Shown one piece after another: positions 34,379 through 47,500 of a stretch of 64,000 bases of DNA (within the stretch, counting starts at the first letter, position 1; every line of letters starts with the position of its first letter). The DNA is taken from positions 248,001 through 312,000 of the forward strand of contig WFMF01000091.1 of the NCBI GenBank assembly GCA_011033025.1, in the 5' to 3' direction. The DNA is from Beroe forskalii. Lineage: Eukaryota; Ctenophora; Nuda; Beroida; Beroidae. The position numbers and the translations under genes are program-made. Below the pieces are notes generated by a model that was not told the origin of the DNA, did no database searches, and saw nothing but the letters and a program-made list of their open reading frames with translations.

Positions 34379-35243
34379 CTAAATCCTATCAGCGCTAATT
34401 ATCTGTCCATTTCTGATGTAGTGCTTGCTCTGCGGATCCTCCTCCATCCTCTTCTTCAGCTGCGAGACAAGCCCCTTCTGCTTTTCTCTCTCCTCAACAG
34501 TCCTGTCTGGTGACAGGAATACCTTCTTGAACCTGTCCGTGTGACGCAAGTTCCTCGACTTACCGATGATGTTCCTCGCACTTTGAGCGCTGCACAGCAC
34601 TACTCGAACTGGACGCACCAATGACTCCCGCTTCTTGCCGAGACGTACTGCTTCGAATCGAGGCTTCTCCCCTAGCTCCTGCAACACTGCATCGACTGAG
34701 TCTTCTAGCTTCCCAGCACCCACCTCTTCAGGGAGACCGAACACCATCACATTTCTCCTCCACTGCCACCGGCTTCACAACCTTCTTCAGGGTTTCCTGT
34801 GTCAGACCTGCACTAGAAGTGGCAGCATTCCCAGACTGTGCTACGTCACTGTAAGTCTTAACGCTCGCATTCAAAGTGTCTTGTACACCCTCTTTGACAG
34901 CTTCCTCCACGACTTCTATGACGTCCTCGCATATCCCTCTTCTGACAGCATCAATATGAGTGCGTTGAACTTGAATCATATTCCTCTGCAACATGATCAT
35001 CTCCTCCTTAAGCTCATCAGCATGAACACGTTGATCTACGATCAAATTATGTTGTCTCTCGATTAACAACAGAGCATTCACGAGCTGCTTGGCTAACACA
35101 TCCTTGTTTCCAGTACGTGTCAACGTCTCTATCTTCACGTTCTCTACATGATGAACTTTATTCTGCTCCAGAACATCACTGATAAAAGTCCTTCCATCAC
35201 TCTCCACCTCTGAGAACTTGTACTTTTCAGCTATTGTGGACAT
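34379..35243 (-). pseudogene. LINE ORF1-like gene with one frameshift
   Basis: The first part (35243-34728) starts MSTIAEKYKFSEVESDGRTF and is helical and coiled coil up to KTYSDVAQSG. A one-base shift near 34750 is needed to continue into the RRM-like part, RRNVMVFGLPEEVGAGKLED, RPVRVVLCSAQSARNIIGKS, KVFLSPDRTVEEREKQKG, ending in QSKHYIRNGQIISADRI. With the shift repaired the length would be close to 290 residues. It is related to the copy at 23304 (GEKP, RP(I/V)xVVL, PDR(S/T)VEER). The start codon lies at the outer edge of a perfect palindrome. Confidence 0.7.
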
Positions 35244-35420
35244 TTCTCAATGTATTTCACGATGTGCACAAAGTCAAAGCACGGTTGCAATGTTATCAGA
35301 TAATTGCTAAGATAAGAGAGGTGCAACCAATTGGTTGCACCTCTCTTATCTTAGCAATTATCTGATAACATTGCAACCGTGCTTTGACTTTGTGCACATC
35401 GTGAAATACATTGAGAAATG
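35241..35420. repeat. Perfect 180-bp palindrome
   Basis: Arms 35241-35330 and 35331-35420 are exact reverse complements over 90 bases with no loop; the centre is CCAA|TTGG. The left edge is the ATG of the ORF1 relic (35243-35241), so each arm is that gene's 5' UTR. Confidence 0.95.
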
Positions 35421-35496
35421 CCCACCCAACATTTTTGGTTGCACAGGAGTTGCACAACGTTTCATATGCAACCTACAACGTCTCAGGGAGGTTTCA

Positions 35497-35834
35497 TAGG
35501 GGGTAAATTGTCGTGTGCAGGGAGGTTGCTTACACTTAAGTGAAACGTTCCTCATGAAACGTTGCGAAACGTTTCACTTGAAATGTAATTCCACCGTTTC
35601 TGCAACCTACCTTAGGAGGTTTATTTATAAAGGTTGTAATTTGGGGATTTGTCAGAAAAATCCCCATTTTATCACCCACCATGAAATTTCGAAATGACGT
35701 CATTATCATATGTTAACAAGAGTAATAACTTAAAAATCCCCATATTTTCAACCTACCAAAATTTGAAGCACCGAAATTTTATCCCAAATAAATTCACCTC
35801 CTAAGGTATTTGCGGACGACAATTTACCCCCTAT
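35497..35834. mobile_element. Small terminal-inverted-repeat element
   Basis: ATAGGGGGTAAATTGTCG at 35497-35514 is exactly inverted at 35817-35834. A second inverted pair (ACCTTAGGAGGTTTATTT and AAATAAATTCACCTCCTAAG) sits inside. Confidence 0.75.
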
Positions 35835-37039
35835 GCAACCTTCAAGCAACCATTGTAAGGTTGTAAATGCAACGTTTTAAAACGTTGGCACATTGTTGCT
35901 ACAATGTTGAAAATAACGTTGCTGCAACGTTGCTGCAACTTACCCAAGGCGAACCCCACGTCAACAACAATAATATTGAAGAGCAATATTGTTCCGATTT
36001 GTTTTTTTGGCTGAAGCAGCTGTAATGGATTTGGCGCTGCTTCAGCCAAGACCTTGTTCAGGAGCTGCAGGCTCTTGACCAAGGTCTTCCAAAAGTCCTT
36101 TCATTGCACTCTCGAGTACAAAGAAAGAGGATGTGATGGATACCCATCAGCATCCAGAAGGCCTCATTAACCCCCAGAGGAGGTTACATGAGAAGTCAAA
36201 TACTCACCATACTTACTTCAGTAACGATGTTATCACGCTGAACATCACGTTGCAAAGAGGTTGCATTGCGTCATTCAGTTACCCTTCGAATATATCTCTC
36301 ACGATAAAAAAATTTCTTGCGTTTGAAAATTCATTTTGATATAATTTGAATTGATGTCATCTCAACGTCCTTAAATTACAATTTTCTTGTTCTTTAATAG
36401 TCGAAGCAAAAATTTTCACTCAAACAATCATTCATGACTGTAATTGGGCTTCTTTATCAACTTATTTCGTGAAACAAAATTGCAAAAAACGTTGTTGTGA
36501 TGTTTTCAAAACGTTTCAAAAACTTTGTTACTCGTTATAATTTCTACCACAATCTACAGTATTTCTTTGACAAAGTGGCATGGCCGCGGCTTGTCAGAAG
36601 TTGTCTGACCCCATCGGCAGACCCTTGCTAAAACACAAATAACCCTGTGTGGCTTTCACGCCGCGCGCTTCTGCATCACAGGAAGTCGAAATGTGGAATG
36701 TTGCGCCGCGCGAGCGAGGGTGGGGTAACAATTAACATCCTACGACGCACGCGGTGCCGCGGTGGTAAGGTATTATCATTCTTCATTTCTTCGAGTACGA
36801 CGCAACCAATTCAGTCGACGGACGTTGCCCGTCTTATAAATTTCTTCTGACTGGATGGCGAGAGCGCAAAGTGACGTCCAAATGTGGAACGTTGCGCCGC
36901 ACGTGAGGGTGGGGTAACATCCTACGGCCAATTCAGACAACGTCTGACATTGACAAGCCGCGTCTTTTGCTAAAAACGTATAACATCAGTTCGCGATGCG
37001 CACTTGCGCAGCACGCTTCCCAGATTTAGATTTAGAACA

Positions 37040-37600
37040 GGGAAGCGCTTGGAAACGTTAAAACAACGTATTTCAAACGTATCAAAGTAACGTTGCGTAC
37101 AAGTTACCTCTAAACGTTTAAACAGCGTAGTTCAGACGTTTCAAAGTAACGTTGCATACAAATTAATTGGAAACGTTAAAACAACGTAATTCAAACGTAT
37201 CAAAATAACGTTGCATACAAGTTCCTTGTAAACGTTAAAACAACGTAGTTCAGACGTTTCAAAGTAACGTTACATACAAGTTATTTGCAAACGTTAAAAC
37301 AACGTATTACAAACTTATCAAAGTAACGTTGTATACAAGTTACTTTGAAACGTTAAAACAACGTATTTCAAAAGTTTCAAAATGACGTTGCATACAAGTT
37401 ACTTGGAAACGTTAAAACAACGTATTTCAAACGTATCAAAGTAACGTTGCATACAAGTTACTTGGAAACGTTAAAACAACGTATTTCAAAAGTTTCAAAG
37501 TAACGTTGCATACAAGTTACTTGGAGACGTTGAAACAACGTATTTCAAACGTATCAAAGTAACGTTGCATACAAGTTACTTGAAACGTTTAAAATACGTT
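37040..37600. repeat. 59-bp minisatellite
   Basis: About nine units with CGTTAAAACAACGTATTTCA and AAGTAACGTTGCATACAAGT. It lies in a wider AACGTT-rich stretch (35440-37850). Confidence 0.9.
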
Positions 37601-37859
37601 CCATATGCAACGTTCCTTAACGTTGGATTTTTTGAAGTTGCTGAAACGTTCCATTGGAATTATTTTGTAACGTTTCAAAGAAACGTTTAAATGTCGTTTC
37701 ACAACGTTGCCTAGGCAACGTTCCAAAAAGTAACAATTGAAACGTTTAGTATACGTTGCAATAGGTTGCCAACGTTGCAACCCCGTTGCAACCTTTTGCA
37801 ACCTTGGTAAAATGTCTTGCAACGTTACTGCAACGTTGGCAACCAAAATTGTTGGATCA

Positions 37860-39420
37860 TGGGAAATGAAAAGTGTGTACATGATGAACTTGAAGCAGTG
37901 AAGCAATGAATCCCTAACTTGAGCAAGATGAGGGCGTTGTGTTCAGGAAGGACTGCAAGCTTGCAAGAAGGAGGAAATGACATCCCCTGACCTGCGCATG
38001 CCCCACGCATGAGGCATAAACCCAACGGTACGTAGCCAGGCGAGAATCGGAGGGGCACCTACTTCCCACACCTTTGTAGAAGGTGGCTGATTCACTAAGG
38101 GCAATTCGGAATCACCCCTCTGCTCCACTCAGCCATATTCTGGGATCCAAAGTCCAAACTGAATGGGACACTTAGACGTCATGGTCTGATCTAGAGGAAT
38201 GAAGAGAGGATAAAGAAGCTGAGGAAGAATTGGTCAATGGGAATGTTAGGTAGAGATGATGGGCTCAACATGCATTGATTTGCTGTTGACACTTTTTATA
38301 CTTGATGGCACTTCTGTACATAAATTTGATGGCCCTGGTCGCGATTTCAATGTGCCTGATAGCCTGATGTGCTATTGATGGCTGATGTTGGTGGTGTCAG
38401 AGTCATAGGACCTGAGTGTCTGGAACATGCAGTACATCGAACCTAACTTTGTCCTGTGCTCACCCGTTTTTTCTGGAGCTGGATCGGGGCAAAAAGTACT
38501 TATTTAACTACCTACATCTAAAGTAGAGCAGCTGAGTAGTTATACTGTTGGTCATAGCTCTTTAGAACCGCGCTGCATCAAAAAAAATCTATTCACATAT
38601 CCTTTTATCATCATCTAGGGATCTAGAGAATCTGCAAACATTTCTTATAATTGTTTGTTTCCTGCTGCCGTCTGCAGCTTTAGGTACCTTGTTGAATGTT
38701 GGCACTTCTTCCTCCCACGGGGCTTGATAACAGATTCGGCTTATTATCCTAAATCTTGGCTGTATAATCACATTCGCCACAATAGAAATGTCCTTTACGG
38801 AGCCCCTCAGTTTCGATTCCTTGTTTAACATGTTGTACAGCAAGGATCTACACTGAGTTAGGCACTTAGACACATGAAGTTTTTGGAATTTTTATCATGA
38901 TTCGATGAAAGCTGTTATATAGGGAGTCCTCTACATAAAACTTCAGTTTAATTGGTCCTTATTAGCTCTCTAGATTATTTCTATTCTACAGGATAGAGCT
39001 GCAGTCCACAGTCATGACTGCAACGATAAGACGTAGTTATCGTTGGATGACGCCACGAGCAGTACGCCCTGAACCGCGGTATACAACGGTGCTCGGTAGA
39101 AACTGTTTCGACGGATAGGAAACAACACAGATAGGAAACAAGACAGAAAACTGATGGACGTTTGTAACAAAGGATAACAACTTATTTAATTATGTTCATC
39201 AAGCCACACACATTCTAAAGTTCCATTCATACACCGACGCACCCGCACTGCACCAAGCACAAACCTCTCATATCTCAGGTCAGCACCATTTTTATTATTT
39301 TAACTATTTGTACCTGATAGCTATACACCTCATCTTTATTTGATTATATTCCGGCATCTTCACAAAATATAGAGAGAACCGTGGTTTATGGTCGATCGTT
39401 ATCCATTTATGATTTATCAT
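37860..39420. other. No supported gene
   Basis: A 94-codon minus-strand frame at 38589-38873 is the only notable one. I could not support it as an exon. Confidence 0.35.
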
Positions 39421-42400
39421 TCGAACAATAGCACTTGGTTTAGTATCAGATTCATGACAGTGTGACACTGTCAAACATAGTGCTGCATGTGTATCTTGAT
39501 AGTGTGAACCTTGTGTCAAACATAGTGATGCAGTTCATGATAGTAAATTATAGTGTGACACTGTGTCAAATGTTATATTGTGATGCGGTTCAGGGTTGTC
39601 AGTAGTTTGACACTGTCAAAAATAGTGATGCGGTTCATGATGAGATGATAATGAGACACTGTCAAGCATAGTGATGCTGTTTATGGTTGTGTGACCCTGT
39701 GTCAAACAAAGTGCTGCATGTGATTATTGGTAGTGTGACACTGTGTCGAACAAAGTGCTGCGGTTAATGATAATGTGTCAACCATAGTGCTGTGGTTCAT
39801 GATAATGTGACACTGTGTCAACCATAGTGCTGCAGTTCATGGTAGTGTGACTGTGACACTGTGTTGAACATAGCGCTGCGGTTCATGGTAGTGTGACACT
39901 GTGTCAAACAGAGTGATGCAGTTCATGGTAGTGTGACACTGTGTCAAACAGAGTGATGCAGTTCATGGTAGTGTGACACTGTGTCAAACATAGTGCTGCG
40001 ACTGGTAGTGTGACACTGTGTCAAACAAAGTGCTGCGGCTCATGGTAGTGTGACACTGTGTTGAACATAGCGCTGCGGTTCATGGTAGTGTGCCACTGTG
40101 TCAAACAGAGTGATGCAGTTCATGGTAGTGTGACACTGTCAAACATAGTGCTGCGGTTCATGGTAGTGTGACACTGTGTCAAACTGAGTGATGCAGTTCA
40201 TGGTAGTGTGACACTGTGTCAAACATAGTGCTGCGACTGGTAGTGTGACACTGTGTCAAACAAAGTGCTGCGGCTCATGGTAGTGTGACACTGTGTCAAA
40301 CAGAGTGATGCAGTTCATGGTAGTGTGACACTGTGTCAAACAGAGTGATGCAGTTCATGGTAGTGTGACACTGTGTCAAACATAGTGCTGCGGCTCATGG
40401 TAGTGTGACACTGTGTCAAACATAGTGCTGCGGTTCATGGTAGTGTGACACTGTGTTGAACATAGCGCTGCAGTTCATGGTAGTGTGCCACTGTGTCAAA
40501 CAGAGTGATGCAGTTCATGGTAGTGTGACAATGTGTCAAACATAGTGCTGCGGTTCATGGTTGTGTGACACTGTGTCAAACAAAGTGCTGCATGTGATTA
40601 TTGGTAGTGTGACACTGTGTCGAACAAAGTGCTGCGGTTAATGATAATGTGTCAACCATAGTGCTGCAGTTCATGGTAGTGTGACACTGTGTCAAACATA
40701 GTGCTGCAGTTCATGGTAGTGTGACACTGTGTTGAACATAGCGCTGCGGTTCATGGTAGTGTGACACTGTGTCAAACAGAGTGATGCAGTTCATGGTAGT
40801 GTGACACTGTGTCAAACAGAGTGATGCAGTTCATGGTAGTGTGACACTGTGTCAAACATAGTGCTGCGACTGGTAGTGTGACACTGTGTCAAACAAAGTG
40901 CTGCGGCTCATGGTAGTGTGACACTGTGTTGAACATAGCGCTGCGGTTCATGGTAGTGTGACACTGTGTCAAACAGAGTGATGCAGTTCATGGTAGTGTG
41001 ACACTGTGTCAAACATAGTGCTGCGGTTCATGGTAGTGTGACACTGTGTCAAACTGAGTGATGCAGTTCATGGTAGTAGGACACTGTGTCAAACAGAGTG
41101 ATGCAGTTCATGGTAGTGTGACACTGTGTCAAACATAGTGCTGCGGTTCATGGTAATGTGACACTGTGTCAAACATAGTGCTACGGTTCATGGTAGTGTG
41201 ACACTGTGTCAAACAGAGTGATGCAGTTCATGGTAGTGTGACACTGTGTCAGACATAGTGATGCAGTTCATGGTAGTAGGACACTGTGTCAAACAGAGTG
41301 ACGCAGTTCATGGTAGTGTGACACTGTGTCAAACAGAGTGATGCAGTTCATGGTAGTGTGACACTGTCAAACATAGTGCTGCGGTTCATGGTAATGTGAC
41401 ACTGTGTCAAACATAGTGCTACGGTTCATGGTAGTGTGACACTGTGTCAAACTGAGTGATGCGGTTCATGGTAGTGTGACACTGTGTCAAACAGAGTGAT
41501 GCAGTTCATGTGTCAGACATAGTGCTGCGGTTCATGGTAATGTGACACTGTGTTGAACATAGCGCTGCCGCTCATGGTAGTGTGACACTGTGTCAAACAG
41601 AGTGATGCAGTTCATGGTAGTGTGACAATGTGTCAAACATAGTGCTGCGGTTCATGGTAGTGTGACACTGTGTCAAACGAAGTGCTGCGGCTCATGGTAG
41701 TAGGACACTGTGTCAAACAGAGTGATGCAGTTCATGGTAGTGTGACAATGTGTCAAACGTAGTGCTGCGGTTCATGGTAGTGTGACACTGTGTCAAACGA
41801 AGTGCTGCGGCTCATGGTAGTGTGACACTGTGTCAGAGTGATGCAGTTCATGGTATTGTGACACTGTGTCAAACAATCAAACATAGTGCACTGGTTCATG
41901 GTAGTGTGACACTGTGTCAAACAGAGTGCACTGGTTCATGGTAGTGTGACACTGTGTCAAACATAGTGCACTGGTTCATGGTAGTGTGACACTGTGTCAA
42001 ACAGAGTGATGCAGTTCATGGTAATGTGACACTGTGTCAAACATAGTGCTGCGGTTCATGGTAGTGTGACACTGTGTCAAACTGAGTGATGCAGTTCATG
42101 GTAGTGTGATTCTGTGTCAAACATAGTTCTGCGGTTCATATTAGTGTGACACTGTGTCAAACAAAGTGCTGCGGTTCATGGTCTCGTGGTAGTGTGACAC
42201 TGTGTCAAACGTAGTGCTGCGGTTCATGGTAGTGTGACACCGTGTCAAACAAAGTGCTGCGGTTTATAGTCTCATGGTAGTGTGATACAGTGTCAAACAT
42301 AGTGCTGCGGTTCATGGTAGTGTGACACTGTGCCAAAAATAGTGTCGTGGTTCATGGTAGTGTGACACTGTGCCAAACATAGTGCTGCCGTTTATGGTAA

Positions 42401-42430
42401 TGTGACACTGTGTCAAACATAGTTCTGAGG
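39420..42430. repeat. 40-bp minisatellite
   Basis: About 75 units of GTAGTGTGACACTGTGTCAA plus ACAGAGTGATGCAGTTCATG with two main variants (ACATAGTGCTGCGGTTCATG). The array continues to about 42660, interrupted by the inner edge of the right inverted-repeat arm. Confidence 0.95.
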
Positions 42431-43323
42431 TTTGTAGTAGTGTGTAATCTGGGGTTGTGTTGAGAAACACAATTTGTATTTAGCAACATTTGTCGCAATA
42501 GTGTGACACAACAAAGTGCTGCGGTTCATGATAGTGTGACACTGTGTCTAACAAAGTGCTCCAGTTCATGGTAGTGTGACAACTGACACTGTGTCAAACA
42601 GAGTGATGCAGTTCATGGTAGTATGACACTGTGCCAAACATAGTGCTGCGGTTGATGGCAGTGTGACACTGTCGTGCATCTGGTGCTGTGGACGATTTAG
42701 AGATTTGGGTGCTGCCCAATGAAATGTATTTAAGAATATGAAATTAAATCTCAGTTGAAATCTTATATTTCCTTCAACTTTATAGCCATGAAATTGTTAT
42801 TTGTTATGGGTCTGTGCTGTAAGTGTAACGGCTTCTTGTCAGAAAAATAAATCTGTGGCAGGGGCAGTTGTAACAAAAATGTACAGATTTTGATCTTGGC
42901 ACTGGAACGTGAAATGAATGGCAGAGTTCACGAATTCTTCAAACTACCCGCCAAGAAGTGCCCATGACCTCGGGTATTTTCTGCCTAAAACTACTGGCGA
43001 ATTACCGAGTAATATGGTACTCGAAAGTGCTCAGACAGTGCCTAACAATTGACTCAACCAACTCTACCATCATATATCCATAATTGTAAACCATCAAATC
43101 CGGTTAATGGCCAGCCTGCAGCCCGCCCACATGCAATTTTATTCGTTTCAAAATTTGTCACGATTTGCCAGATTTATGTACGTTTACCGCACGCGCGATG
43201 CTGTAATTGCTTCATCGCGCACGTACGAACATATTCTATACCCATGCGCGGCGTAAAAATATCGCGTAAAGTTTCATCTGACCCTTATTTCACTGAAATA
43301 ATGGTCAGACAACGTCTGACAAC
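42431..43323. repeat. Right arm of the ~0.9-kb inverted repeat pair
   Basis: Reverse complement of 27583-28494 with few differences. The outer terminus is GTCAGACAACGTCTGACAAC. Confidence 0.9.
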
Positions 43324-43329
43324 TCACAT

Positions 43330-43860
43330 TTGCCTCTGAATCCATAGGTGTGTGTCCCGTAGGGAAGCGCCGCGCGCGTACACACACCTATGCGGGCTTA
43401 GGAAGCGTGGGGTTTGCTAAACACGTATATCCCTGTCTGCGTTGCGCCGCGTGCGTACACACACCTATGCGGGCTTAGGAAGCGTGGGGTCAGACAACGT
43501 CTGACAACTTTTTTGCGCGATGCCATCGTGAATTAGTGTATTGTGCGCGGTTTGCCGGTTTTCATTTGATCAGTCCATTCGATCGACGCGGAACGATGAA
43601 ACCACCTTAGTTTGTGGATTGTTATATTATGAAGTGGTTGGTGATGTTGATAATTTTTCCAAGTTAAGGACTTAGGTAATTTTGAAGTGACATATGTGAA
43701 AGTGTTGCTAAACACGTATATCCCTGTCTGCGTTGCGCGGCGCGCGTACACACACACCTATGCGGGCTTAGGAAGTGAAAGTGCGCCGCGCGACGATGAC
43801 AGGGGTATACGTGTTTAGCAACGCTTCCTGTTCTGAGGTTGCTAAACACGTATACCCGTT
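43330..43860. repeat. Cluster of a ~75-bp dispersed element
   Basis: Four partial copies in both orientations share GCTAAACACGTATATCCCTG and ACACACCTATGCGGGCTTAG. The latter motif recurs alone near 55985 and 59285. Confidence 0.7.
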
Positions 43861-44511
43861 ATCGTCTTGTCGTACGATGTATAATGTCCCGCTGACGCCA
43901 GCCGCGAAGCAGCTGGCGTCAGCATCAGCGCCGCTGATTTTCGAGAGGGTCTGTCAACGCCAGACAATTATCGTCGCGCTTGCCAAGCGTTGCCTGGCCC
44001 CCTCCCTCAGAAGCGTGGGGAAGCGCGCGGCGCGTACACTATTACCACATGTTACGTGTCCCTGTTTGTTCGCGCTTGCGCGCGCTTTTCGTAGAAAAGT
44101 CACAAACAGGGCCACGCAACAATGGTAAGATTCGCTCCTCAGCTCGGGGCGCATATTTTACGCCCCTATTAAGTGATTCAACCATATTTGGGCATTAATT
44201 GTTTGAGTGCGCGCGTCGTACGCCGCGCTCTAGGCTGAGAGTCACTCTAGCAGAGATGACCATATTTTGAGATCCTCCAAATCGCGTTGGATAACATGAT
44301 GACGTAGATCAGGTTTAGCAGGCGTTCCTTGAAATAATTGTCAGGTGATACCCATATATGGAATAAACTATCTGCCGAGCACTAGAGTGAGGAATGTGTC
44401 CGGCTTTCCATAAACAGTTGATGTTTTTACGCAGTTCGTTGCTACTCATTACTTCATTAAATTATTTGTTTTGTGTGGCCATCGGCTCTTTCTACTTTTC
44501 TACCCGTTTTG
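43860..44511. other. GC-rich island beside the 52-bp array
   Basis: GCGC-rich, with a hairpin CTGACGCCAGC..GCTGGCGTCAG near 43893-43922. A similar GC-rich stretch lies at the far side of the array (53930-54240). Confidence 0.4.
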
Positions 44512-47500
44512 ATTATGCTAATTGATATTTGCTTGTGAGATGTGACTCTGTGGGCCCGGCTATATCTACTCCATTTTAATATATGCTTGCTGCAGGATAC
44601 CATGTTGGCCCGGCTCTATCTACTCCATTTGATTATGCTTGCTGCAAGTGACTCAGTGTGCCCGGCTATATCTACTCCATTTTATTATATGCTTGCTGCA
44701 GGAGACTCTGTGGGCCCGGCTCTATCTACCCCATTTGATTATGCTTGCTGCTTGTGACTCTGTGTGCCCGGCTCTATCTACTCCATTTGATTATGCTTGC
44801 TGCTTGTGACTCTGTGTGCCCGGCTCTATCTACTCCATTTGATTATGCTTGCTGCTTCTGACTCTGTGTGCCCGGCTCTATCTACTCCATTTGATTATGT
44901 TTGCTGCTTCTGACTCTGTGTGCCCGGCTCTATCTACTCCATTTGATTATGCTTGCTGCAGGAAACTCTGTGTGCCCGGCTCTATCTACTCCATTTGATT
45001 ATGCTTGCTGCAGGAGACTCTGTGGGCCAGGCTCTATCTACTCCATTTGATTATGCTTGCTGCTTCTGACTCTGTGTGCCCGGCTCTATCTACCCCATTT
45101 GATTATGCTTGCTGCTTGTGACTCTGTGTGCCCGGCTCTATCTACTCCATTTGATTGTGCTTGCTGCAGGAGACTCTGTTGGCCCGGCTCTATTTACTCC
45201 ATTTGATTATGCTTGCTGCAAGTGACTCTGTGGGCCCGGCTCTATCTACTCCATTTGATTATGCTTGCTGCAGGACACTCTGTGGGCCCGGCTCTATTTA
45301 CTCCATTTGATTATGCTTGCTGCAGGAGAATCTGTGTGCCCGGCTCTATCTACTCCATTTGATTATGCTTGCTGCAGGAAACTCTGTGTGCCCGGCTCTA
45401 TCTACTCCATTTGATTATGCTTGCTGCAGGACACTCTGTGGGCCCGGCTCTATTTACTCCATTTGATTATGCTTGCTGCAGGAGAATCTGTGTGCCCGGC
45501 TCTATCTACTCCATTTGATTATGCTTGCTGCAGGAAACTCTGTGTGCCCGGCTCTATCTACCCCATTTGATTATGCTTGCTGCAGGAGACTCTGTGTGCC
45601 CGGCTCTATCTACTCCATTTGATTATGCTTGCTGCAGGAGAATCTGTGTGCCCGGCTCTATCTACTCCATTTGATTATGCTTGCTGCAGGTGACTCTGTG
45701 GGCCTGGCTCTATCTACCCCATTTGATTATGCTTGCTGCAGGAGAATCTGTGGGCCCGGCTCTATCTACCCCATTTGAAAATGCTTGCTGCAAGTGACTC
45801 TGTGTGCCCGGGTCTATCTACCCCATTTGATTATGCTTGCTGCAGGAGAATCTGTGGGCCCGGCTCTATCTACCCCATTTGATTATGCTTGCTGCAAGTG
45901 ACTCTGTGTGCCCGGCTCTATCTACCCCATTTGATTATGCTTGCTGCAGGAGAATCTGTGGGCCCGGCTCTATCTACCCCATTTGATTATGCTTGCTGCA
46001 GGAGAATCTGTGGGCCCGGCTCTATCTACCCCATTTGATTATGCTTGCTGCAAGTGACTCTGTGGGCCCGGCTCTATCTGCTCCATTTGATTATGCTTGC
46101 TGCAGGAGAATCTGTGGGCCCGGCTCTATCTACTCCATTTGATTATGCTTGCTGCTTGTGACTCTGTGGGCCCGGCTCTGTCTACTCCATTTGATTATGC
46201 TTGCTGCAAGTGACTCTGTGTGCCCGGCTCTATCTACCCCATTTGATTATGCTTGCTGCAGGAGAATCTGTGGGCCCGGCTCTATCTACTCCATTTGATT
46301 ATGCTTGCTGCAAGTGACTCTGTGTGCCCGGCTCTATCTACCCCATTTGATTATGCTTGCTGCAGGAGAATCTGTGGGCCCGGCTCTATCTACTCCATTT
46401 GATTATGCTTGCTGCCCTGTGACTCCTGTGGGCCCGGCTCTATCTACTCCATTTGATTATGCTTGCTGCAGGTGACTCTGTGTGCCCGGCTCTATCTACT
46501 CCATTTGATTATGCTTGCTGCTTGTGACTCTGTGTGCCCGGCTCTATCTACTCCATTTGATTATGCTTGCTGCTTGTGACTCTGTGTGCCCGGCTCTATC
46601 TACTCCATTTGATTATGTTTGCTGCTTCGACTATGTGTGCCCGGCTCTATCTACTCCATTTGATTATGCTTGCTGCAGGAAACTCTGTGTGCCCGGCTCT
46701 ATCTACTCCATTTGATTATGCTTGCTGCAGGAGACTCTGTGGGCCAGGCTCTATCTACTCCATTTGATTATGCTTGCTGCCGGGACTCTGTGTGCCCGGC
46801 TCTATCTACCCCATTTGATTATGCTTGCTGCAGGTGACTCTGTGTGCCCGGCTCTATCTACTCCATTTGATTGTGCTTGCTGCAGGAGACTCTGTTGGCC
46901 CGGCTCTATTTACTCCATTTGATTATGCTTGCTGCAAGGAGAGCTCTGTGGGCCCGGCTCTATCTACTCCATTTGATTATGCTTGCTGCAGGACACTCTG
47001 TGGGCCCGGCTCTATTTACTCCATTTGATTATGCTTGCTGCAGGAGAATCTGTGTGCCCGGCTCTATCTACTCCATTTGATTATGCTTGCTGCAGGAAAC
47101 TCTGTGTGCCCGGCTCTATCTACTCCATTTGATTATGCTTGCTGCTTGTGACTCTGTGGGCCTGGCTCTGTCTACCCCATTTGATTATGCTTGCTGCTTG
47201 TGACTCTGTGTGCCCGGCTCTATCTACTCCATTTGATTATGCTTGCTGCAGGAAACTCTGTGTGCCCGGCTCTATCTACCCCATTTGATTATGCTTGCTG
47301 CAGGAGACTCTGTGTGCCCGGCTCTATCTACTCCATTTGATTATGCTTGCTGCAGGAGAATCTGTGTGCCCGGCTCTATCTACTCCATTTGATTATGCTT
47401 GCTGCTTGTGACTCTGTGGGCCTGGCTCTATCTACCCCATTTGATTATGCTTGCTGCAGGAAACTCTGTGTGCCCGGCTCTATCTACCCCATTTGATTAT

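Noticed and set aside
38589..38873. 94-codon minus-strand frame (LLYNMLNKESKLRG)
   Set aside because: No convincing splice sites or domain, and no neighbouring exons in phase.
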